From Candidatus Sulfotelmatobacter sp. (GTDB lineage Bacteria; Acidobacteriota; Terriglobia; Terriglobales; Acidobacteriaceae): DNA of 34,153 nt. The DNA lies in NCBI GenBank assembly GCA_017883385.1, contig JADGNQ010000055.1, forward strand, positions 1 to 34,153, in the 5' to 3' direction. The notes under the pieces are model-generated. The model had not been told where the DNA came from and did no database searches. It worked only from the letters and a program-made list of their open reading frames with translations. This document shows positions 1 to 7,270 of this stretch, in pieces (position 1 is the stretch's first letter; every line of letters begins with the position of its first letter). Made by a program: the position numbers and the translations under genes.

Positions 1-1124
1 AACGCGTTGACCATGGCGCGATCGCGGTAGAGCAGGCGCGTGCCCAGGTAGATGGTGCACATCAGCGTGGCGCGCCAGACGGGCGCGCCCACCTCGGTGA
101 TGAGGGCGTAGGCCACGCAGAACGCCACCGTTAGCAGCGTGGCGGGAATGTCGCTCAAGCGGAGGCGGCGCAGCGTCCAGAAGACCACGAAGGCCAGGAT
201 GGTGATGTTCATCCCGGAGACGACCAGGACGTGGTAGGTGCCCGAGCGCTGGAAGTCGACGCGCGTGTCGCGGTCGATGAAGGCCTCTTCGCCGATGACC
301 ATGGCGTCAATCAGAGCGGCCTGGCGCGGAGGCCAGAGTTCGTGCACCTTGGCGATGACGCCGCGGTGCAGGCGGCTGCGCCACGACGCAATGCGGCTGC
401 CAGCGAAGCCGGGGAGCAATTCGACATTCTCGATTTTGGCCGAGCCCAGCGCGGCGATGCCGCGATCAGCCAGATAGCCTTGGTAGTCGAAAGCTCCGGG
501 ATTGCGAAAATTGCGTGGCAGCTTGAGCTTGGCGGAGAAGCGGATGCGATCACCGGGGTGGAAGGTTGGCGTGGAGGTGCTTAATTTCGGAGCACTGGAG
601 CTTGGCGCGTTGGCGTCGAGGACCTCTTCAGGAGCCGCGTCGTTGGGGCGAGGGCTATAGATGCTGAGGCGGATGCCGGAGTGAATCGCCTCGACGTCGC
701 CTGTCGCGGTCTGGATTTGTTCCGTTTCAACGTCGAGCGTTTGCCTGATTTCACCCAGGCCGCCCGGCTGCAGGCGTCCGTCGCGCGTGACGTGGGAGGT
801 GATCTGGAGTTCCTGACGGTCCTCGTAAGGTTGAATACTGGTGTCAAGGCGAGTTGAGGCTCCACGCAGTTGAACGTGGAGGGCGCCTGCGAGGAAGAAC
901 GCTCCCAGAGCGAGCGCCCAGCCCAGGCGGGAGCGCCGCAGCGCGAAATGCGATGCGGCAAGTGCGAACGACGTGCCGGCGACAATCCACCACAGAACAG
1001 GCCGCCACAGGTAGACGCCGGCAACGATACCCAGCGAGTAAGCCACGGCTGCCCACAGCATGGGCTGGCGGGACGACTTGAACTGGAAAGCTGGGGGTTG
1101 TGCCGGAGCTGGGGGCGGGATCAT
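1..1124 (-). CDS. comEC: ComEC/Rec2-family DNA uptake channel, 5' part (cut by window edge)
   Basis: The first 374 codons of a minus-strand gene whose 3' end lies beyond position 1. ComEC forms the inner-membrane channel for single-stranded DNA in natural transformation. The translation opens with a Pro-rich cytosolic stretch, then two or three hydrophobic helices (around residues 20-75). A soluble region of the DUF4131/OB type follows (about 80-230), and then the competence-domain entry motif GTYHVLVVSGMNITIL near residue 300, which matches the family's conserved G-x-x-H-x-L-x-V-S-G. More membrane helices follow up to the edge. I chose the ATG at 1124 because the frame is continuous and in register with the motif; no Shine-Dalgarno is obvious. 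Whether the C-terminal metallo-beta-lactamase domain is present cannot be seen. Family assignment is firm. Confidence 0.9.
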   Translation of the reverse strand, partial: MIPPPAPAQPPAFQFKSSRQPMLWAAVAYSLGIVAGVYLWRPVLWWIVAGTSFALAASHFALRRSRLGWALALGAFFLAGALHVQLRGASTRLDTSIQPYEDRQELQITSHVTRDGRLQPGGLGEIRQTLDVETEQIQTATGDVEAIHSGIRLSIYSPRPNDAAPEEVLDANAPSSSAPKLSTSTPTFHPGDRIRFSAKLKLPRNFRNPGAFDYQGYLADRGIAALGSAKIENVELLPGFAGSRIASWRSRLHRGVIAKVHELWPPRQAALIDAMVIGEEAFIDRDTRVDFQRSGTYHVLVVSGMNITILAFVVFWTLRRLRLSDIPATLLTVAFCVAYALITEVGAPVWRATLMCTIYLGTRLLYRDRAMVNA

Positions 1125-1199
1125 ACGGCGGGATGTTCAACTCACAATGGAATCGGGTACGAGATTCATTATTGATTCCAGAATTGATTTCATACGAGA

Positions 1200-1270
1200 C
1201 CCGCAGGGGCTGAAGCCGGCGTGATCCCGCCGAACCTATCGCAGCGCTCAAAGCGCTGCGCCACCCAAAG
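1200..1270. repeat. Hairpin-rich intergenic repeat
   Basis: This sequence contains the word GGGGCTGAAGCCGG, followed by a perfect 8-bp hairpin: GCAGCGCT at 1241-1248, loop CAA, AGCGCTGC at 1252-1259. It resembles the elements at 3979-4040, 4106-4170 and 9840-9900: a 'ggcTgaagcc' hairpin, a spacer of about 20-30 bases, then a second stem with a 3-base loop. It lies in the roughly 310-base gap between comEC and the next gene downstream, where I see no coding sequence. Confidence 0.6.
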
Positions 1271-1383
1271 TCAGGCTGCTCGGCAATCTCTGACGCTGTG
1301 CTCCGTTCAAAGCTGATTCTTGACAGCTCGACTCCTGAGCCTAACCCGACTAGAGAGGCTGGTCACATCGCAACTCGCTCGCA

Positions 1384-1429
1384 GCCGGGCTACGCCCAGC
1401 CGGACAGCCGAAGGCGGCTGTCCCCACCC
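1384..1429. repeat. Double-hairpin repeat, copy A
   Basis: Stem 1 is an imperfect CCGGGC / GCCCAG around loop TAC (1385-1399). Stem 2 has perfect 9-bp arms, GGACAGCCG (1402-1410) and CGGCTGTCC (1415-1423), around loop AAGG. The tail is CCACCC. It ends about five bases before the stop codon of the RNA methyltransferase gene, so it could act as its transcript terminator or 3'-end stabiliser, although there is no U-run. The same stem-2 arms recur inside valS at 15129-15150. Confidence 0.75.
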
Positions 1430-1433
1430 GAGC

Positions 1434-2774
1434 TTACCGGGCCAAGTGGACAACGCTCTCGATGTGGTAGGTCTGCGGAAACAAATCCACCAGGTGCACT
1501 TGCTCGACACGATAACCAGCGGCGAGCATGGGCACGAGATCGCGCGCCAGCGTTGCCGGATCGCACGAGACATAAACAACGCGTGGCGCGCCCAAGGTCG
1601 CCAACAACCGCGCCACGCGTTCTCCCAGGCCACTTCGAGGCGGGTCCACCACCGCTAGGTCGGGCTTATCAAGGATATGAGGGAGGACTGTGCCCTTCCC
1701 GACTCGCCCCGTATTTTCCGCACGGGCCAGGTACTGCTCCGTTGTGGCCTGAACTGCCTCTCCATTCGAGGACTGATTGTAGGAAAGATCGGCTGAGGAA
1801 GTCTGTGACGTCTCTACAGAAACGACGTGATGAAAGTCACAAGCCAGGACTGTGGAAAACAGCCCAGAACCGGCGTAGAGGTCGAGAGCCAGTTGGCCGG
1901 ATTGGCCTTCGGTGACGATCTTGACTAGTTCGTCGGTCAGATGGCGGTTGGTCTGAAAGAAAGAACCCGCGCTGACACGGTATGCTGCCCGCTGGGTTTG
2001 ATAGGTCAGGTGCGCGGCGCCGACAGTAACGAGAATTTCTTCCGCGCTCGCCTTCCGATCGCCGGGATTTGCTTCGCGAAACGCCACGACGCCGGCAATC
2101 TCTGGCATGGAGGCGCGCAACTCCTCGGCCCACACCCGCACGGCGGCTCGGCGGGCTTCCCGCGCGCATGCGATGTCCAGCAGCAGTTGCGTGTCGTCTG
2201 CATTGGCGAAGAACTCGACTTCACGAACCCCGTCGGGAACTTTTCCCGCGCGTCCACTCTGCCACAGGGAGGCGATGCCGCGGTTGATGAGCGGCGAACT
2301 GATGGGACACTCTTCGACAGCCAGCAACTCGTGCGATGCCAGCTTGAAATATCCCGCTTGGAACGTGGGGCTCGTTTGCACCTGCAGACGGGAACGGTTG
2401 CGATAGTTCCACGGCGGCGAGGGATGGACCTGGATGTCGAAAGGGAGTTCCAGCTTGGCCATGCGGCGAAGGGTCTCGCGCAGGATTTCCTTCTTGATGT
2501 CGAGTTGGTGCTCGTAGGTGGTGTGCTGGTAGTGGCAGCCGCCGCAGCGTTCGAAGTATTGGCAGCCAGGTTGGACGCGGTGGGGAGAGGACTCAATGAC
2601 GGAGTCAGCCTGCGCGCGAGCAAACCCCGGCTTCTGTTCGGTGAGGGAGGCTTCGATCTTTTCTCCGGCGAGGACAAAGGGGACGAACACAGCCTTGCCG
2701 CGTCCGTGGTCGTCGGCGGGCAAACGGGACAGGCCGTCGCCGCCGTAGATCAGCTTTTCGATTGTGAGGAGCAA
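1434..2774 (-). CDS. TrmA/RlmC/RlmD-family rRNA (uracil-5-)-methyltransferase
   Basis: A 446-residue class I SAM-dependent RNA m5U methyltransferase with the full family layout. It has an N-terminal TRAM-like beta region (about 1-60). Four cysteines expected to bind a 4Fe-4S cluster follow: Cys71, Cys77 and Cys80 in CQYFERCGGC, and Cys156 in EECPIS. The SAM-binding motif is LDLYAGSGLF at 297-306, and VVDPPRSG at 375-382 follows. The catalytic nucleophile is probably Cys404 in YVSCDPATLARD. The start is TTG at 2774, because an in-frame stop lies just upstream. It sits 22 bases downstream of the flavoprotein gene and may share its transcript. The family is certain. Which uridine it modifies (23S U1939, U747 or tRNA U54) cannot be told from sequence alone, so no symbol is given. 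Confidence 0.92.
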   Translation of the reverse strand: MLLTIEKLIYGGDGLSRLPADDHGRGKAVFVPFVLAGEKIEASLTEQKPGFARAQADSVIESSPHRVQPGCQYFERCGGCHYQHTTYEHQLDIKKEILRETLRRMAKLELPFDIQVHPSPPWNYRNRSRLQVQTSPTFQAGYFKLASHELLAVEECPISSPLINRGIASLWQSGRAGKVPDGVREVEFFANADDTQLLLDIACAREARRAAVRVWAEELRASMPEIAGVVAFREANPGDRKASAEEILVTVGAAHLTYQTQRAAYRVSAGSFFQTNRHLTDELVKIVTEGQSGQLALDLYAGSGLFSTVLACDFHHVVSVETSQTSSADLSYNQSSNGEAVQATTEQYLARAENTGRVGKGTVLPHILDKPDLAVVDPPRSGLGERVARLLATLGAPRVVYVSCDPATLARDLVPMLAAGYRVEQVHLVDLFPQTYHIESVVHLAR

Positions 2775-2796
2775 GACTTGATTCTAAATGAGAAAG

Positions 2797-3963
2797 TCAC
2801 AGTGCTCGTCCGGCCGCTGCGCCTGAGGCCCACGCCCACTGGAAGTTGAAGCCACCGAGGTGGCCGGTCACGTCGACGACTTCGCCGATGAAGAACAGGC
2901 CTGGGACCTTGCGGCTCTCCATGGTCTTGGCCGAGAGTTCGTCGGTGTCGACGCCGCCGGCGGTGACTTCGGCCTTCTCGTAGCCTTCGGTCCCGGCGGG
3001 AGTGATTTCCCATTCATGGACTTTTCGCTCGAGATCGGCGAGCGCAGAGTTCGTCCATGAGGCCGGCGCGTGTTGGTCGAGCCAGCGATCGGCGAGGCGG
3101 GTAGGTAGGGTCTTGCGGAACTCCGATCGCAGCACCGTCAAGGTCCGCGGCACCTTTGGATCGCGGAAGGCCGCAGTCAGGTCGCTTCCAGGCGCAAGGT
3201 CAATCCTGATCTGCTGCGGTTTCTTCCAGTAGGAGGAAATCTGCAGAATCGCCGGGCCGCTCAGGCCGCGATGCGTAATCAGCATCTTTTCGCGGAACTG
3301 CTGGCCGTTGCACGATGCGACGATTTCCGCGGAAACGCCGCTCAGATCACAGTAGTTGGTTCGGTCTTCGGGTATGAGCACCAGCGGCACGAGCCCCGGC
3401 CACGGCTCGCGAATGTTCAGGCCGAACTGACGCGCCAGGTCGTAGCCAAACGAAGTCGCACCGATCTTGGGAATCGACAAGCCTCCGGTCGCGACCACGA
3501 GCGCGGGCGCGCGGAACTCTGCAGCGGGCGCACGCACGATGAACTCAGTCGTCCGAGTCACTTCCTGAATCTTTGTATTCAGGAAAACACTGACTCCCAC
3601 CTCACGACACTCTTGCTCCAACATTCCCAGGATGTCGCGCGCCGAATTGTCGCAGAATAATTGTCCCAATATTTTTTCGTGATACGGGATACGGTGCTTC
3701 TCGACCAGAGCGACGAAATCGGTCGGTGTATAGCGGGCCAGGGCTGACTTGGCAAAATGCGGATTGGAGGAGAGGAAATTCTCGGGCTGGCAGTGGAGGT
3801 TGGTGAAATTGCAGCGGCCGCCGCCGGAGATGAGGATCTTCTTGCCCAGACGGTCGGCGTGTTCGAGAACGGCGACGCGGCGTCCGCGTTTGCCGGCTTC
3901 GATGGCGCACATCAGGCCTGCCGCGCCTCCGCCGAGAATCAGTGCGTCGAAAGAGTGGGTCAC
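2797..3963 (-). CDS. BaiN/HI0933-family FAD-dependent oxidoreductase
   Basis: A 388-residue flavoprotein of the HI0933/YhiN/BaiN family. The N-terminal dinucleotide-binding loop is LILGGGAAGL (GGGAAG at 11-16). It is followed by the family hallmark GKKILISGGGRCNFTN near 41-56 and ends with the second FAD contact IGEVVDVTGHLGGFNFQWA. These are all in family order and the length is normal. Some members reduce C=C bonds of bile-acid-like substrates; for most, including this one, the substrate is unknown. The start is GTG at 3963, with no clear Shine-Dalgarno. It lies upstream of the RNA methyltransferase gene with a 22-base gap. Confidence 0.9.
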   Translation of the reverse strand: MTHSFDALILGGGAAGLMCAIEAGKRGRRVAVLEHADRLGKKILISGGGRCNFTNLHCQPENFLSSNPHFAKSALARYTPTDFVALVEKHRIPYHEKILGQLFCDNSARDILGMLEQECREVGVSVFLNTKIQEVTRTTEFIVRAPAAEFRAPALVVATGGLSIPKIGATSFGYDLARQFGLNIREPWPGLVPLVLIPEDRTNYCDLSGVSAEIVASCNGQQFREKMLITHRGLSGPAILQISSYWKKPQQIRIDLAPGSDLTAAFRDPKVPRTLTVLRSEFRKTLPTRLADRWLDQHAPASWTNSALADLERKVHEWEITPAGTEGYEKAEVTAGGVDTDELSAKTMESRKVPGLFFIGEVVDVTGHLGGFNFQWAWASGAAAGRAL

Positions 3964-3978
3964 GATGAAGGAAGAGTA

Positions 3979-4040
3979 CCTCAGCGGCTAAAGCCGTTAG
4001 GATTTTGCGTCACTCTACGGCACGGCTGAAGCCGTACCCT
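3979..4040. repeat. 'CGGCTRAAGCCG' two-hairpin repeat, first copy
   Basis: The element begins CCTCAGCGGCTAAAGCCG (hairpin arms CGGCT and AGCCG). A roughly 25-base spacer containing TTTTGCGTCACT follows, then CACGGCTGAAGCCGT and CCCT. The copy at 4106-4170 has the same order: CCTCAGCGGCTGAAGCCG, a TTTTGCGCGACT spacer, then a CACGA...TCGTG hairpin and CCCTTCC. The second arm pair differs between copies but still pairs. Confidence 0.75.
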
Positions 4041-4059
4041 GATACGAACCTCGCGACAC

Positions 4060-4214
4060 GACTTGGAGAGGTTGCGGAAAAACTTCGTTGCTCATGGCCA
4101 AAGTCCCTCAGCGGCTGAAGCCGGAGGGCTTTTGCGCGACTTACGGCACGAGTAAAAGTCGTGCCCTTCCCGGTCGTGCACGACTCCGGGCTCTTTCCGC
4201 AGCCTCTTGAAGTC
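4060..4214. repeat. MITE-like element enclosing a second two-hairpin repeat
   Basis: The outer arms at 4060-4081 and 4193-4214 are an imperfect inverted repeat matching at 18 of 22 positions; one arm reads GGAGAGGTTGCGGAAA, the other its near reverse complement. Between them lies the second 'CCTCAGCGGCTGAAGCCG' copy (4106-4170), ending in the hairpin CACGA / TCGTG and the tail CCCTTCC. No open reading frame or transposase is inside. A non-autonomous element or composite REP is the natural reading. It lies in the otherwise empty gap between the flavoprotein gene and the downstream operon. Confidence 0.55.
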
Positions 4215-4237
4215 ACGCCCAAGTCGCACCCAATAGA

Positions 4238-4957
4238 TTACATGTAGAACAAGCTGAGGCGCGGGAGATGGTATTTCTCGAGCAGGCGTTTGTGGACGTA
4301 CTGCTTTTGTAGTTGGTCGATCTGCGCGCCGGACATTTTGCGGCGGTAGGGAGCGAGATCGCGGTCGGCTTCCGCGCGGACGGCAACGAGTTCTTCGTCC
4401 GGAGTCGAAGCCAGCAGCACCGCGAACAACTTTTCTTCCAGGACGGTCAGGCGACGCTCTAGGTCTTCCAAACGGGCAGCAGGTTTCTTTTCTAGATCCT
4501 CAGCTAGCTGACGCAGAGTCTTTGCGGTGTCGAGGGCAACGGACTGAGCGGAGACTCCGCTTCCCTGCGGCAACTTCGCGGCCTCCAGCAGGTCTGCGTT
4601 GCGACGCAGAAAGGGGGCGACCACGTCTGGCTCAAATCCTTGACCGGCACGGGGTTTGGCCGAGAGCGCCGCGGTCACACCAGAGGCGCCCACCGCCGCC
4701 TCCTTCATGTCTTCGGCCGCGGCCAGTACCAACTGGGAGCAGTACGCCAGACCGTTCACCTTTTTTGTTTTCGACGGGCGACGCTCATAGCTGTCGAACG
4801 CATCGTCGATGCCGCGCAGCACGGCTTCGAGCGGAATGCCGGCCTCTTTCCAGGTTTCAATCAGGGCCCAATCCAGCGTGGTGAGCAGCAGGCCGCCACC
4901 GCGACGATGCAGAAAACGCTCTTCGATTTCGGTGAAGTAGCTGAAGTAGTTTTCCAC
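4238..4957 (-). CDS. Conserved-looking hypothetical protein downstream of coaX
   Basis: A 239-residue soluble protein I do not recognise. It has no signal peptide or membrane helix. The N-terminal third carries TTLDWALIETWKEAGIPLE and a helical segment rich in Asp, Glu and Arg. The middle is Ala-rich with many predicted helices, including a Leu/Glu/Arg stretch around 140-180 (EDLERRLTVLEEKL) that looks like a short coiled coil. The C-terminus is basic and aromatic (QKQYVHKRLLEKYHLPRLSLFYM region). The start is GTG at 4957. It begins 6 bases after the coaX stop, so it is almost certainly co-transcribed with birA and coaX. High-GC codon use and the tight spacing support a real gene; the function is unknown. 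Confidence 0.75.
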   Translation of the reverse strand: MENYFSYFTEIEERFLHRRGGGLLLTTLDWALIETWKEAGIPLEAVLRGIDDAFDSYERRPSKTKKVNGLAYCSQLVLAAAEDMKEAAVGASGVTAALSAKPRAGQGFEPDVVAPFLRRNADLLEAAKLPQGSGVSAQSVALDTAKTLRQLAEDLEKKPAARLEDLERRLTVLEEKLFAVLLASTPDEELVAVRAEADRDLAPYRRKMSGAQIDQLQKQYVHKRLLEKYHLPRLSLFYM

Positions 4958-4963
4958 GGCAGG

Positions 4964-5896
4964 TCAGCGGGCAGAACGCGATGTAGGAGTAGCTGACGCG
5001 CCATCGCCATTCTTCGCTTTCGGCTGGGCCGGTTTTGACTGAGGTTTCGAGGCGGCTTTGGCTACGGACGAATCCTTGCGCGCGGACGCATTCCGTTCCC
5101 AGATGATGCGGAGTCCTTCGAGGGTGAGGAAGTCATCTACCTGCTTGATGTACTTCGATCCGGTGCCGATCATGGGTCCCAGGCCGCCGGTCGCCACTAC
5201 GCGAGTCTCTTGTCCCAACTCCGCGAGCAGAAGCTCCAGGATGCCATCGACCAGCCCGAGATATCCATAGTAGAGGCCGGACTGCAGGCTGCCCACGGTG
5301 TTGGACCCGATCACGCGCGAGGGCTTGCGAATTTCAACCCGCGGCAGACGCGCGGTGCGTTCGAAGAGCGCGTCCGCCGAGATACCGATGCCGGGACAAA
5401 TGACTCCGCCGAGGTATTCACCCTTTGCCGACACGCAGTCGAACGTGGTGGCGGTGCCGAAATCCACGATCACGCACGGGCCCCCATATTTTTCAAAGGC
5501 TGCGACAGCGTTGACGATGCGGTCGGCGCCGACCTCGGCTGGATTGTCGTAGTGCACGGGCATCCCGGTCTTCACGCCGGGTTCGATGTAGAGGGGTCGC
5601 AAACTGAAGTATCGCTCGCAGACCTGTCGCAGCACGGGATCGAGTGGCGGCACGACCGAAGAAATCACGATGCCGTGAATCCCCTTAGCCTCGAGACCGG
5701 CCATCGAAAACAGATTGCGGAACAACACTCCGTACTCGTCTACCGTGCCGGTCTGCGAAGTGGCGACACGCCAGTTCGCCATCAGGCGCTCGTAGCGCGG
5801 AGGATCGTCTGAGCTGCCGCCCGGATGAACCTTAACCACCCGGGCGAAGACGCCCAGCACGGTGTTGGTGTTGCCGACATCAATGACGAGAAGCAT
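4964..5896 (-). CDS. coaX: Type III pantothenate kinase
   Basis: It phosphorylates pantothenate, the first step of CoA synthesis. This is the ASKHA-fold, potassium-dependent type that is not feedback-inhibited by CoA. Motifs in order are DVGNTNTVLGVF (6-17, phosphate loop), DEYGVL (53-58), PVHYDNPAEVGADRIVNA (113-130), VIVDFGTATTFDCV (143-156, with the catalytic Asp region), GGVICPGIG (163-171) and VVATGGLG (233-240). At 310 residues it exceeds the usual 250-260 for two reasons: an insertion of about 20 residues at 18-40 (RVVKVHPGGSSDDPPRYERL), where most members pass straight to the NWR strand, and a Lys/Ala/Pro/Ser-rich tail from about 270. The ATG at 5896 lies 4 bases from a heptanucleotide tandem array. 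birA lies upstream, a common partnership. Confidence 0.95.
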   Translation of the reverse strand: MLLVIDVGNTNTVLGVFARVVKVHPGGSSDDPPRYERLMANWRVATSQTGTVDEYGVLFRNLFSMAGLEAKGIHGIVISSVVPPLDPVLRQVCERYFSLRPLYIEPGVKTGMPVHYDNPAEVGADRIVNAVAAFEKYGGPCVIVDFGTATTFDCVSAKGEYLGGVICPGIGISADALFERTARLPRVEIRKPSRVIGSNTVGSLQSGLYYGYLGLVDGILELLLAELGQETRVVATGGLGPMIGTGSKYIKQVDDFLTLEGLRIIWERNASARKDSSVAKAASKPQSKPAQPKAKNGDGASATPTSRSAR

Positions 5897-5898
5897 GG

Positions 5899-5963
5899 GG
5901 CTCTTGGCTCTTGGCTCTTGGCTCTTGGCTCTTGGCTTTTAGCTTTTATCTCTTGGCTCTTAA
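5899..5963. repeat. Heptanucleotide tandem array in the coaX leader
   Basis: CTCTTGG is repeated five times without error at 5901-5935, followed by degenerate copies to about 5963 (including another CTCTTGG at 5950-5956). On the coding strand the unit reads CCAAGAG, and the array ends 4 bases before the coaX ATG, so it occupies the ribosome-binding region. No better Shine-Dalgarno exists there. The perfect core suggests recent slippage or expansion. Confidence 0.9.
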
Positions 5964-6008
5964 CGACTATTTTTGCCGCCGCCTTTGCGGGCTGAATGCC
6001 GAGTGCTT

Positions 6009-7010
6009 TTACTTCTCTCTTACGGTTCCGCTCAGCACGGTTTGCACGCCCTTCGCGGTTCGCACCAGCAGGAATCCCCGCTGATCGAGGCCTTCGGTCG
6101 TTCCTTCGAAGGATGAACCATTCTCCTCGATACGAACGTCTTTGCCCTCAACCCAGGAAGAACTCGCCGCGAACCGGCGCAAAATCGATTCGCGCGCGTC
6201 GGAGTCTTCCACCAGTTGGCGATACTCGCGATCGAGTGATTTTAGCAAAGCGGCAACCAGATCTACGCGCGACCACTCGCTTCCGGTGGTGAGGCGCAGC
6301 GAGGTCGCGGACAGTTCCTTTGGAAAACTTGCCTGGTTCACATTGAGGCCGACTCCCACCACGATGTAGCGAGCCCGCGTGGCCTCGGCATTCATTTCAG
6401 TAAGGATGCCACAGACTTTCTTGCCGTCGATCAGCACGTCGTTGGGCCACTTCAGGTCGGGGGCGACGCGGGAATCCACTTGCTGAATGGCTGCGCGCAC
6501 TGCGAGCCCCGCCGCCAGCGACAGCACCAGCACCTCCGATGGGGGCAAGCTGGGACGGAGCACAGCCGAGCAATAAATGCCTGTCGATCGGGGCGACTGC
6601 CATGAGTTGGCTCCCCGCCCGCGGCCTGTGGTTTGCTCTTCCGCCAGAAAGACGGTGCCTTCCGGAGCGCCTTCCGCCGCGGCAGCCATGGCCGCCGTGT
6701 TGGTCGAACCAATCTTGTAGAAGTGGAGCAGGTGGGCGTCGAAGATGGTGCCGCGCAGCAACGACCGGAGCACCTCGGGCAAAAGCAGGTCGGGGACCGA
6801 GCGCAGCCGATATCCGCTAGCGGGCTGCCCGGCCACATCCACGCCCAGGCCGCGAAGCTGCTGGATCAACCGCCAGACTTCAGAGCGGCTGGAAGAAATT
6901 TCCTGGGCAATCTTGGTCCCGCTGACGACGACGGTGGCATGCTCCATCAGCAAGCGCACAATGCGGCCCAGGCGAAGGTCGGTGGGCTGTAACTGGTGCG
7001 CGGCGGCCAC
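6009..7010 (-). CDS. birA: Bifunctional biotin-protein ligase / biotin operon repressor
   Basis: It makes biotinyl-AMP and transfers biotin to the acetyl-CoA carboxylase carrier protein. The N-terminal winged helix-turn-helix (about 12-70, including SGTKIAQEISSSRSEVWRLI and ASGYRL) marks the bifunctional, DNA-binding class. The catalytic part has GSTNTAA (101-107), the adenylate-binding loop TTGRGRGANSW (127-137), LKWPNDVLIDGKKVCGIL (186-203) and VGVGLNVNQ. The loop reads GRGRGANSW rather than the common GRGRxGRxW, a modest variation. The C-terminal SH3-like domain is present (GTTEGLDQRGFLLV). The start is GTG at 7010, since an in-frame stop lies upstream and no ATG intervenes. It is first in the birA-coaX-hypothetical set. 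Confidence 0.93.
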   Translation of the reverse strand: MAAAHQLQPTDLRLGRIVRLLMEHATVVVSGTKIAQEISSSRSEVWRLIQQLRGLGVDVAGQPASGYRLRSVPDLLLPEVLRSLLRGTIFDAHLLHFYKIGSTNTAAMAAAAEGAPEGTVFLAEEQTTGRGRGANSWQSPRSTGIYCSAVLRPSLPPSEVLVLSLAAGLAVRAAIQQVDSRVAPDLKWPNDVLIDGKKVCGILTEMNAEATRARYIVVGVGLNVNQASFPKELSATSLRLTTGSEWSRVDLVAALLKSLDREYRQLVEDSDARESILRRFAASSSWVEGKDVRIEENGSSFEGTTEGLDQRGFLLVRTAKGVQTVLSGTVREK

Positions 7011-7190
7011 GTTTGGCCGTGCAGACTTCTTGCGAATTGGGGCGGCCTTGCTGATGCGGAGATTATGCGCGAATTAGCGACAAACAACAAACGTGGGGTT
7101 CGACGCGATGGCTTAGATGGAACCCGAGCGAGCCACCGGCTAAGAGTGCGTATGAAAGCCCAGCATCGTCCCTGCTGGACTCAGGGAGCG

Positions 7191-7238
7191 GCCCAACAAA
7201 CCTGGGCCGCCGGGCGGACGAAGGCGTCCGCCCCTACA
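7191..7238. repeat. Double-hairpin repeat, copy B
   Basis: Stem 1 is GCCCA (7191-7195) with TGGGC (7203-7207). Stem 2 has perfect 9-bp arms, GGGCGGACG (7212-7220) and CGTCCGCCC (7225-7233), with the same AAGG loop as copy A. The tail is CTACAC. A further small hairpin, CAGCA...TGCTG, lies at 7161-7177. The repeat fills most of the 7078-7270 gap between the 3' end of the GH44 gene and the start of birA; I see nothing else there. Confidence 0.7.
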
Positions 7239-7270
7239 CGAGCATTGCTGGCGCCGGATTCACGTACTCT

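Noticed and set aside
1384-1429. Double-hairpin repeats as classical rho-independent terminators
   Set aside because: Stems are strong, but no U-run follows on either strand, and one copy lies inside a coding sequence.
1941-2849. A 302-codon plus-strand frame opposite the RNA methyltransferase
   Set aside because: Shadow of a gene with intact Fe-S, SAM and catalytic motifs; no independent features.
5899-5963. Heptanucleotide arrays considered as CRISPR or VNTR minisatellite
   Set aside because: Units are 7 bases with no spacers, so not CRISPR; kept as short tandem repeats.
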